From Acidimicrobiia bacterium (GTDB lineage: Bacteria; Actinomycetota; Acidimicrobiia; Acidimicrobiales; AC-14): 11,069 nucleotides of DNA. Under the pieces are notes generated by a model. It was not told the DNA's origin. It did not search any database and saw nothing but the letters and a program-made list of their open reading frames with translations. The number at the start of each line of letters is the position of its first letter. The stretch's first letter is position 1. Below, in pieces: positions 6,277 through 11,069 of the stretch. The stretch lies in contig JAFASB010000191.1 in assembly GCA_019244985.1 (NCBI GenBank), positions 1 through 11,069 of the forward strand, read 5' to 3'. The translations under genes were made by a program, and so were the position numbers.

Positions 6277-6523
6277 GGTTGTCGTCGAGCGTGATTGTGA
6301 CGGACGCTCCGAGCCGGCGAAGCAGACGGATGGCGTGTTCCAGGACTCGAGCCGAGCGGCCTGCCTCGATCTGGGCGACGTAATCCCGGCTAAGCCCGGC
6401 GCGTTCGGCAGCTTCAGACTGCGTCAAGTGGTGCAGAGCTCGGACATCTGCAATGGCATGGCCGAGGTCCGCACCCGAGCGGACTGTCCAGGTGCGTTTG
6501 GCGGCAGAAGGTTGCTGTGACAT
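6263..6523 (-). CDS. hipB: HipB-family XRE antitoxin and autorepressor
   Basis: An 86-aa protein starting MSQQPSAAKRTWTVRSGADL. It carries a helix-turn-helix at about residues 23-58 (AIADVRALHHLTQSEAAERA followed by GLSRDYVAQIEAGR) and ends in a segment (LRRLGASVTITLDDN) typical of HipB C-terminal strands. Its role is to bind HipA and repress the operon. The frame is open further upstream to 6688, but ATG 6523 is chosen because the promoter and the operator palindromes lie directly before it and would otherwise be inside the gene. The predicted transcription start is only a few bases upstream, so the mRNA is likely leaderless. A GTG three codons upstream is the alternative. The first operator palindrome contains the start codon itself. 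It overlaps hipA by 14 bp. Confidence 0.92.
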   Translation of the reverse strand: MSQQPSAAKRTWTVRSGADLGHAIADVRALHHLTQSEAAERAGLSRDYVAQIEAGRSARVLEHAIRLLRRLGASVTITLDDNHGQA

Positions 6524-6535
6524 TACTGTCACAGC
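6514..6535. promoter_or_regulatory. hipBA operator palindrome 1
   Basis: Perfect inverted repeat with 9-bp arms GCTGTGACA and TGTCACAGC around TTAC. It covers the hipB start codon, the predicted transcription start and part of the -10 element. It shares the TGTGACA/TGTCACA core with two further sites centred 38 and 75 bp upstream. HipB dimers are the expected ligand. Confidence 0.8.
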
Positions 6536-6561
6536 ATAGTTGCGAAGGGGAGCTGTGACAA
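6533..6561 (-). promoter_or_regulatory. Predicted hipBA promoter
   Basis: On the minus strand TTGTCA (6556-6561) and TATGCT (6533-6538) are separated by exactly 17 bp, a good sigma-70-type match. Transcription would begin about 2-5 bases before the hipB ATG at 6523, giving a leaderless message. The -35 lies inside operator 2 and the -10 abuts operator 1, so repressor binding would block polymerase. Assigned by eye from consensus. Confidence 0.65.
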
Positions 6562-6572
6562 CATTGTCACAG
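6553..6572. promoter_or_regulatory. hipBA operator palindrome 2
   Basis: Perfect inverted repeat CTGTGACAA-CA-TTGTCACAG with 9-bp arms. It overlaps the predicted -35 hexamer. Its centre is 38 bp from site 1 and 37 bp from site 3. Confidence 0.8.
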
Positions 6573-6591
6573 ACCTGGTCGTCGCCGCAAC

Positions 6592-6607
6592 GTGACAATG
6601 TTGTCAC
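6592..6607. promoter_or_regulatory. hipBA operator palindrome 3
   Basis: Perfect inverted repeat GTGACAA-TG-TTGTCAC with 7-bp arms, the same core as sites 1 and 2 but lacking the outermost base pairs. It lies upstream of the predicted -35, suited to cooperative binding or DNA bridging rather than direct occlusion. Confidence 0.75.
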
Positions 6608-6854
6608 ACCCCGGCGAACCACGGCCCACTGTTGCTCGCTCGGCGACTCGCCCTCTTGGCCGCCGGCCATTGCCGACCAGGCCGCCACGTGGCGAGGGGA
6701 TACGAGTCAGCTGGCGTCGCGGTGGTTCTACGAATGCCCAGGGAACGTCGAGTACGCAACGGTGGCGGCTCGCCCTGTGGGAGACGAGCTCGAGCGCCCT
6801 CATGCACGCGCGCCGTGGTGTCGGCGGACTCGTCGCCCAGACCCGGCCGTGACT
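6608..6854. other. Intergenic region between the Ubl operon end and hipBA
   Basis: About 250 bp downstream of the E1-like gene and upstream of the hipBA operators. Several open frames cross it, but none has a start signal or recognisable product. No clear intrinsic terminator for the Ubl operon was found, so read-through toward hipBA on the same strand is possible. Confidence 0.45.
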
Positions 6855-8195
6855 TCAGTCGAGATGCGCCCAGCGCCCTCTTCGAGGGAGTCGACGGCGA
6901 AGCTGCCTAGGCATGTTGCGCCGCACGGCGCACGCCTGCGCGCATGACCACCGTCTCGACGACATCGTCCGCCGGTCGCCAAGGTCGAGGTGCAGTTGCC
7001 AGTGGTTCGCGGCGAGCGAGACCAATCTCCCGTTCGCGAGGTGGACGAGTCCTACCAAGAGCAGCAGACCTGCCGAGCTCGACAGAAACGGGAGCGCGGA
7101 ATCGTTGCCAGTCGATCCGTCAGCGATCGGGCTCGTCCCGCACGCGAGTTTGACGGTCTGCGCCTCCGGAAGCCGGCACCCGATGCAGTCGTCCTCCTCG
7201 GCCAGGTGGCGGTGGAGGTCGGCCGTCCACATCCGAGACGTCGTCGCGTGGATGAGGATCGGCTCGCCCCGCTGACCGATGGCCGACCGCAGGCCTGGCC
7301 CGTTGGCCAGCGGCAACACGAGGTCCGGGGGGCGTGGCGCGTCGAGCAGCCAGTCGTCGTACCAACCGTCGTACCCGCGAGCCGCCAGCAAACCGGCGGT
7401 GACGATCGCCTTACTTGCGAGGTCGCCGCTCGGCTCGCCGTCGACCCACCCGGCATGTCGTGCCAGTAGTCCCAAGCCCCGGTTCGTGTTGTGAAGCTGG
7501 ACGAGGTCGCCGTCGACGAATACCCAGTCGTCGCGGATGCCGACGTACCGAGTCCAGTACGCGAGACCGGACGCGACCGCCCCCGCCCCGACCACCGCGA
7601 CCGTGCCGAGGTCGAGAGGGTCGACGCCGTCGGACGGCCCGCTGCCGCCCTCCTCGGTGAGGTCCCACATCGACACAACGCGGGGAGCGACGGGTTGGCC
7701 GAGCGAAAGACGCGTGAGGGCGGCGGCACCGAGACAAGCGGCGCCGGCTGCCCCGATCAGGGTCGACAGATCGGTCGAGAAGCTTCCGTGTTCGCCAACG
7801 CAGGCGCGGTACCGGTCTGCTCCGAGGCAGAGGGGCAAGCGTTCCACCGGTCCCACGCCGACGGCCGCCCGAGGTATGTCGACGTCCCGGAGCGACGAGG
7901 CCACGGCGAGGTGGTTGTACGGGTCGATCTCGTACACGAGCGCGGCCACCTCGGCCGCCAGCGACGTCTCTCCGGCCAACGACGGCACCAGGAGGCCGAC
8001 GTCGGGCACAGCGATCCGAAGGGCGCGGTGCAGACGTGCCGCCATGTTCACCAGACTGAGCGCCGCTACCTGGCCAGCGGGCGTCTCGGCGACAGCGGGC
8101 GACACGACGATGCCGATCGGCTCCTCGAAGGGATCGACGAGCCCGTACTCGACGGTCCGGCGGTCGCGGTCTGCGTAGAAGCGCTCGCGGGTCAC
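6855..8195 (-). CDS. E1-like Ubl-activating enzyme (ThiF fold) of a bacterial ubiquitin-like system
   Basis: A 446-aa protein expected to adenylate the Ubl C-terminus and form a thioester. Residues 1 to about 195 form an N-terminal domain without a recognised motif. The ThiF/E1 Rossmann domain follows: GAGAVASG (203-210), the DGD-x-V-x3-NTNRG block (228-240) with Arg239, and Lys262 in SKA. A zinc site is formed by C337/C340 (CIGC) and C418/C422. Cys352 in KLACGT lies 12 residues after the first zinc pair. In the MoeZ-like protein of this window the conserved Cys306 lies 14 after its pair, so Cys352 is the likely catalytic cysteine. The adenylation aspartate of the usual DN-x3-R motif is not evident; the segment reads LANGPGLR. 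GTG 8195 is chosen because it forms a GTGA overlap with the JAB stop. The longer upstream frame merely shadows JAB. It is the last gene of the operon. Confidence 0.92.
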   Translation of the reverse strand: MTRERFYADRDRRTVEYGLVDPFEEPIGIVVSPAVAETPAGQVAALSLVNMAARLHRALRIAVPDVGLLVPSLAGETSLAAEVAALVYEIDPYNHLAVASSLRDVDIPRAAVGVGPVERLPLCLGADRYRACVGEHGSFSTDLSTLIGAAGAACLGAAALTRLSLGQPVAPRVVSMWDLTEEGGSGPSDGVDPLDLGTVAVVGAGAVASGLAYWTRYVGIRDDWVFVDGDLVQLHNTNRGLGLLARHAGWVDGEPSGDLASKAIVTAGLLAARGYDGWYDDWLLDAPRPPDLVLPLANGPGLRSAIGQRGEPILIHATTSRMWTADLHRHLAEEDDCIGCRLPEAQTVKLACGTSPIADGSTGNDSALPFLSSSAGLLLLVGLVHLANGRLVSLAANHWQLHLDLGDRRTMSSRRWSCAQACAVRRNMPRQLRRRLPRRGRWAHLD

Positions 8196-8734
8196 GACAC
8201 GAGCGCGGGCGGCACCACGACCATTACGTCGGCCCCATCGTCGACAGCGACCCACCGTCCATCCTGGAACTGGTGGAGGCCGGCTCCTTCGGACGGGAAG
8301 ATCGAGCCGTTGCCGTAGTCCGCGACCACGAGGGAGAACATCCCTTCGTACGGCAGGAGGATCATCTTGTCGTCGCCGTCGGAGTGGCGTGTGTCCCGGC
8401 CGGGGTGGCTGTGGACCTGGCTGACGACGACCATCCCCATCCGCCTTGCGGCCCGCGCTGCTCGTCCGACTGCGGCGTGCCCGATGCGGACGCTGCCCCA
8501 TGTGTGTTCGGCTTCGGGCACCACCATCGAGCAGACGACGGTGTCGGCGTCGGTGCGGCGGCCGATCCATAGCGCGATGCCCTCGTGCCGCCCGTCGTCA
8601 CCGGAGAAGGAGCGCAACGCTGCGAGTGTCTCGGTCGCAACGGCTGCGGCTACCAGGATGCGGCCTCGGCCTGCGGCTCGCGGCAACGGCGTCCGCCGGT
8701 GGACGGGCGTCTCCACTTCGCACTCGCGGGTCAC
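8192..8734 (-). CDS. JAB/JAMM-family metallopeptidase (Ubl-processing and deconjugating)
   Basis: A 180-aa zinc peptidase of the Mov34/MPN/PAD-1 type. The complete JAMM motif is visible: Glu51 in HEGIALW, His108 and His110 in QVHSHP, and Ser118 and Asp121 in HSDGDD with the correct x7 and x2 spacing. In ubiquitin-like systems such enzymes cut after the C-terminal glycines, either maturing the Ubl precursor or removing it from targets. Here the Ubl ends in GGGV, so at least one residue must be trimmed. GTG 8734 is chosen because it forms the GTGA overlap with the E2 stop; this leaves about 20 basic residues before the fold. The frame extends upstream to 8959, but that part overlaps the E2 gene and lacks domain sense. 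No signal peptide, so it acts in the cytoplasm with E2 and E1. Confidence 0.94.
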   Translation of the reverse strand: MTRECEVETPVHRRTPLPRAAGRGRILVAAAVATETLAALRSFSGDDGRHEGIALWIGRRTDADTVVCSMVVPEAEHTWGSVRIGHAAVGRAARAARRMGMVVVSQVHSHPGRDTRHSDGDDKMILLPYEGMFSLVVADYGNGSIFPSEGAGLHQFQDGRWVAVDDGADVMVVVPPALVS

Positions 8735-9204
8735 CCGATCCTCCCCGGGCTGTGCCGTAGGTGGGCCGCGACGGCGGCGAGCATCTCGCCCACGTTCTCG
8801 GCATGGATGCCCTCGCGGACGTTGGCCCAGTTGGTCAGCCCGCCCCACTCGTGCGGGCCGTTCTCCACGGTGTACGCCCGGCGGCTGAAGTGGGCGCAGA
8901 TGATGCCGACGGAGTGGAAGATCGACGCTTGGCCGCCGACGGGGCCCGGCGAGGGCCATGCTCCGGCTGTCATTTCCTCGGTCTCTGGGTCCAGGAACAG
9001 CCAGGTCGGCGGAAGCGCGCGGTACCCGTCGAAGGCGCCGCGGAGCAGGAGCCGCCCGCTATCGGCCGGGTGCAGCATCCGGACGTCGAGGAGGAGTCCC
9101 GCCCCGAGCGCCAGATCCCAACCATGACGCTCCGCCCACCGCCGGGCGCCGTCGACCTCAGCCTCGACGACGACCCGAGACACGTCGGCGGGGACGGCAG
9201 TCAC
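8731..9204 (-). CDS. E2-like Ubl-conjugating protein (UBC-fold)
   Basis: A 157-aa protein placed between Ubl and JAB. Predicted strands LLLDVRML, RLLLRGAF and TWLFLDPETEEM, followed by SIFHSVGIICAHFSRRAY and a C-terminal helix (NVGEMLAAVAAHLR), fit the compact E2/UBC fold. Cys103 in GIICAHFS is the only cysteine of the protein and is the presumed thioester-accepting residue. The downstream GPHEW and LTNW (117-126) resemble the His/Trp-rich segment seen after the catalytic cysteine in bacterial E2-like proteins. The family call relies strongly on context, since sequence similarity within E2-like proteins is low. GTG 9204 overlaps the Ubl stop in GTGA. The frame continues upstream to 9561 but would shadow the Ubl gene. 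The role would be to accept the Ubl from E1 and pass it to target lysines. Confidence 0.82.
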   Translation of the reverse strand: MTAVPADVSRVVVEAEVDGARRWAERHGWDLALGAGLLLDVRMLHPADSGRLLLRGAFDGYRALPPTWLFLDPETEEMTAGAWPSPGPVGGQASIFHSVGIICAHFSRRAYTVENGPHEWGGLTNWANVREGIHAENVGEMLAAVAAHLRHSPGRIG

Positions 9205-9461
9205 ACACCGCCGCCGACGTCGACGAGCTCCAGCTCGTCCCCGTTGTGCACGCCAGCAGCATCCAGGGACGCGGTCCGGTCGAGGGCGACCCCGTCGCGC
9301 TCGAAGGAGGCGCTCGTCGGGTGGAGGCCGAAGCCCGTCGCCGCCTCGGTAGCGGCGTCCCCCACTGACTCGGTTCCAGGGAAGGTGAAGTGCTTCGGGT
9401 TGTGCTCCGACGGCGCCAGCACCCTCACGTTCAGCTTGTCCTTCTTCTCGTGCTCTGCCAT
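9201..9461 (-). CDS. Ubiquitin-like modifier (beta-grasp) with C-terminal GGGV
   Basis: An 86-aa protein, MAEHEKKDKLNVRVLAPSEH onward. After a charged lead it shows the beta-grasp rhythm: strands KLNVRVLAP and KHFTFPG, a helix SVGDAATEAATGFG, strand TSASFERDGVALD, a short turn, and a final strand DELELVDV followed directly by GGGV and stop. The tail places diglycine one residue from the end, as in ubiquitin-like precursors that need proteolytic maturation. ATG 9461 is supported by GGGGAG at 9471-9476, nine bases upstream; the longer frame to 9791 runs into the divergent XRE gene and is rejected. First gene of the operon, presumably the most highly translated because it has the only good Shine-Dalgarno. 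A single Ubl domain, not a tandem polyubiquitin. Confidence 0.87.
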   Translation of the reverse strand: MAEHEKKDKLNVRVLAPSEHNPKHFTFPGTESVGDAATEAATGFGLHPTSASFERDGVALDRTASLDAAGVHNGDELELVDVGGGV

Positions 9462-9480
9462 GGCTGCGGTCTCCCCATCT

Positions 9481-9496
9481 GTCCCACAACTGGGAC
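9481..9496. promoter_or_regulatory. Operator-like dyad in front of the Ubl operon
   Basis: Perfect inverted repeat GTCCCA-CAAC-TGGGAC, 20 bp upstream of the Ubl start and just upstream of its Shine-Dalgarno. It lies in the 114-bp divergent region shared with the XRE/ImmA pair, so the XRE protein is the natural candidate ligand. It could instead be an mRNA leader hairpin. Confidence 0.6.
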
Positions 9497-9515
9497 GGCG
9501 TTCTACACTCGCAAT

Positions 9516-9532
9516 GGTACTCGCGTCGTACC
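9516..9532. promoter_or_regulatory. Second dyad in the Ubl-XRE divergent promoter region
   Basis: GGTAC (9516-9520) and GTACC (9528-9532) form a 17-bp imperfect dyad with a GC-rich spacer, near the middle of the divergent region. GATATT (9533-9538) just to its right is a possible -10 for the XRE gene. Short arms make chance occurrence possible. Confidence 0.4.
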
Positions 9533-9575
9533 GATATTCCAACACTGTCCCGAACTCGCAACAGGAGAGTCGTCC

Positions 9576-9947
9576 TTGGCAGAGCCCCGCCTCGACGTAG
9601 CCGCGTTCCACGCCGCCCTCGACCGGGAACGAAATGAACGGGGGCAGCTGTCCTGGCGCCAGGTCGCAGACCAGGCCGGGGTGGGCGCCTCGACCCTTAG
9701 CCGCCTCGCCCAAGGACACAGGCCCGACGTCGACAGCTTCGCCGCGCTCGTCCACTGGCTCGGCCTGCCCGCCGAAGATTTCCTCCGACACCCGTCCGGC
9801 CAGCCGTCACGAACGGCGACCCCAACGACCGAAGCTGTCGCCAGCCTGCTCCGCGCCAACAAAGACCTGGACCCGGCCTCGGCAGATGCAATCACCAACA
9901 TCCTCGAGGCCGCGATGCGGCTCGCGGAGAAGCGGGCGCAGAGCTGA
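9576..9947 (+). CDS. XRE-family helix-turn-helix regulator
   Basis: A 123-aa protein starting from TTG 9576, which has AGGAGAG at 9563-9569 with a 6-nt spacer; no ATG offers a comparable signal. The DNA-binding domain spans about residues 11-72, with the helix-turn-helix SWRQVADQAGVGASTLSRLA (26-45) followed by GHRPDVDSFAALVHWLGLPA, a typical Cro/CI-like core. The C-terminal part (about 80-123) is a linker and a helix ending EAAMRLAEKRAQS, possibly for dimerisation or as the protease-sensitive region. The ImmA-type metalloprotease gene starts 16 bp downstream on the same strand, the standard arrangement of ImmR/ImmA and DdrO/IrrE pairs, in which the protease cleaves the repressor on a stress signal. 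The gene is divergent from the Ubl operon and likely represses it, itself or both through the dyads in between. Confidence 0.9.
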   Translation: MAEPRLDVAAFHAALDRERNERGQLSWRQVADQAGVGASTLSRLAQGHRPDVDSFAALVHWLGLPAEDFLRHPSGQPSRTATPTTEAVASLLRANKDLDPASADAITNILEAAMRLAEKRAQS

Positions 9948-9963
9948 GGATCGAGGTTGCCGC

Positions 9964-10713
9964 GTGCGACGTGGGTTCCAGGCTGCGGCTGAACGGCTCG
10001 CAGGCGAAGTCCGCACTGAACTCAGGCTCGACTACGACGACCGGTTCGATCCGCTCGTTCTCGCAGACGCCTACGGCGTGCCCGTCGCCTCAATCACCGA
10101 ACTGGTCGCGCACGGCGCCGACCCAGCCTCCATCCACCAGCTGACGATCGTCGACCGAGGCTGCTTCTCCGCCGGGACGGTGTTCGTCGGCACTAGTCGC
10201 CTGATCGTCTACAACCCAAGCCACTCGGATCGGCGCCTCGCCAACTCGATCAGCCACGAGCTGTCCCACCTCGTGCTGGAACACGTGCCGGGACCGGCCA
10301 TCGGACCCGGTGGCTGCCGCGTGTGGGACAAGGAAGTCGAGGACGAGGCCGACACACTCGCCGGGATGCTGCTGGTCACCCGCGACGCCGCGCTGGCGTG
10401 CGCCCGGGTCGGGCTCCCGCATCCCATCGGCGCCGCCAGGTTTGGCGTGAGCACCGAACTGATGAGGTGGCGCACGGACCACAGTGGCGCGGCGAGACAG
10501 GCGCAGGCGGCGGCGCGCAACCGCGGCAAGGTCATTCCTTCTTTGTCAGCTGCTGGCCAGCGGCAGCTACCACGCGTCGCCGAGTTGGAATGGCTCGCCG
10601 ATCTATCGGCTGCCCAGTGGCGGACGGTGCTTGCGGAGTGCCGAGGCGCACTCGTCGCGGGCACAGTCCACCAACTCAATGTCGTGGTCACGACCCCCGT
10701 CGCCGTGAGATGA
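9964..10713 (+). CDS. ImmA/IrrE-family zinc metallopeptidase
   Basis: A 249-aa protein. The active-site helix is SISHELSHLVLEH, with the HExxH zinc motif at His98-Glu99-His102. The third ligand is expected from the EVEDEADTLAG helix (124-134), matching the E-x-E-A-N/D-x-L/F-A block of the family. The N-terminus (about 8-60) is the usual helix region (LVLADAYGVPVASITELV). After the peptidase core (to about 175) there is a further 75-residue tail. GTG 9964 is chosen for the GAGG at 9953-9956 with a 7-nt spacer; upstream extension only overlaps the XRE gene. Characterised relatives cleave an XRE repressor encoded beside them, linking DNA damage or cell signals to gene induction. Here the likely substrate is the XRE protein, with the divergent Ubl operon as the induced unit; this is inference from context. 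Confidence 0.92.
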   Translation: MRRGFQAAAERLAGEVRTELRLDYDDRFDPLVLADAYGVPVASITELVAHGADPASIHQLTIVDRGCFSAGTVFVGTSRLIVYNPSHSDRRLANSISHELSHLVLEHVPGPAIGPGGCRVWDKEVEDEADTLAGMLLVTRDAALACARVGLPHPIGAARFGVSTELMRWRTDHSGAARQAQAAARNRGKVIPSLSAAGQRQLPRVAELEWLADLSAAQWRTVLAECRGALVAGTVHQLNVVVTTPVAVR

Positions 10714-10719
10714 GGCGCT

Positions 10720-10965
10720 ATGAGTGACTCTGACGCACAGGTCGCCCCGAATGTTCCACGGGTTTGTCAGGAGGGGCATCCCGCAAGTGCCGGTCTGGTC
10801 GGAGCAACTTCCCCGATCACGAGATCTCGACGACGACGTCATAGCCAGCATCTGCTGGCGGCGCTGTCGACGCCGAAGGCGGCCGCGGCCGCACCGGGAG
10901 TAGGGCCTGGCGCATCGCCATGGGCGATCCCCTCAGCCGTCGTCAGCGGCGCCGGAACTGCCTGA
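10720..10965 (+). CDS. Small ORF after the metallopeptidase gene, doubtful (81 aa)
   Basis: An ATG at 10720 follows the peptidase stop by 6 bp, with GAGG (10712-10715) only 4 nt before it, so co-translation is possible. The product MSDSDAQVAPNVPRVCQEGH onward has no recognisable domain. It passes through an arginine run and an alanine/glycine/proline-rich tail, and third codon positions are mixed, unlike the neighbouring genes. It may be a decayed or frameshifted gene or a chance frame. A 16-bp palindrome (GCCAGCA-TC-TGCTGGC, 10844-10859) lies inside it and could act after the operon. Confidence 0.25.
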   Translation: MSDSDAQVAPNVPRVCQEGHPASAGLVGATSPITRSRRRRHSQHLLAALSTPKAAAAAPGVGPGASPWAIPSAVVSGAGTA

Positions 10966-11069
10966 TTGAGTCGGGGTGACGTTGCGGGGGTGCTCGTAGC
11001 GTCGGTGGAGCGCCGGCGGTCTTCGTTCGCGAACTGCCTGCCGACTTCGTGTCTGGCTTTCGATACGAG
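10966..11069. other. Right edge, nothing assignable
   Basis: About 100 bp without a start signal on either strand. Two minus-strand frames entering from the right edge end in this stretch, one with a C-terminus reading HPDSIRQFRRR and one reading YEHPRNVTPTQSGSSGAADDG. Either could be the end of a gene lying to the right, but too little is visible to choose. Confidence 0.3.

Noticed and set aside
6524..6688. Longer hipB start at 6688
   Set aside because: It would place the promoter and the operator palindromes inside the gene; the added residues have no HipB similarity.
7491..8318. 275-codon plus-strand frame opposite the E1-like and JAB genes
   Set aside because: Antisense shadow of two motif-bearing genes.
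8196..8570. Upstream extension of the E1-like gene to a start at 8570
   Set aside because: The extra 125 residues are an Arg/Pro-rich out-of-frame reading of the JAB gene; the GTG at 8195 with the GTGA overlap is the sensible start.
8735..8959. Upstream extension of the JAB gene to 8959
   Set aside because: It overlaps the E2 gene in another frame and adds no fold; GTG 8734 matches the overlap pattern of the operon.

Overview
The window is very GC-rich with strongly GC-biased third codon positions. Its gene types (a MoeB/MoeZ-type enzyme with a rhodanese domain, an AbiEi-like N-terminus, an XRE/ImmA pair, GTG and TTG starts) fit a high-GC Actinomycetota. The short conserved N-terminus at 3533 resembles proteins I associate with Acidimicrobiia, but that placement is tentative.

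Left part (1-3655), mostly chromosomal. A minus-strand AbiEi-like N-terminus runs off the left edge. Upstream of it lie two 47-bp imperfect palindromes in direct repeat, then a minus-strand MoeZ-like sulfur-carrier adenylyltransferase/sulfurtransferase. Divergent from that is a membrane acyltransferase of the HGSNAT/NagX (DUF5009) type, which is convergent with a sirtuin deacylase. Divergent from the sirtuin is a small gene that matches a conserved actinobacterial N-terminus for 41 codons and then abruptly loses coding character at 3656.

Right part (3656-11069), accessory. From 3656 onward there are short direct and inverted repeats resembling an IS end, and a leader with a six-codon Arg-rich ORF followed by an RBS-masking hairpin. 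These precede a 277-aa gene of unknown function. A minus-strand hipBA toxin-antitoxin pair follows, with three evenly spaced operator palindromes over its promoter. The centrepiece is a four-gene minus-strand operon encoding a complete ubiquitin-like conjugation pathway: a Ubl ending in GGGV, an E2-like protein, a JAB/JAMM peptidase and an E1-like enzyme. Every junction is a 4-bp GTGA overlap. Divergent from it is an XRE repressor-like gene followed by an ImmA/IrrE metalloprotease, with two dyad elements in the shared promoter region.

How it may work together (inference). The Ubl operon resembles bacterial Bil-type (ISG15-like) antiphage systems, but in the order Ubl-E2-JAB-E1. JAB would trim the Ubl to expose diglycine, E1 would activate it and E2 would transfer it to targets. 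The XRE/ImmA pair would act as a protease-triggered switch, as in ImmR/ImmA or DdrO/IrrE, so the conjugation system could be inducible. With hipBA and the broken gene at the left junction, the right two thirds look like a defence island inserted into an otherwise ordinary locus.
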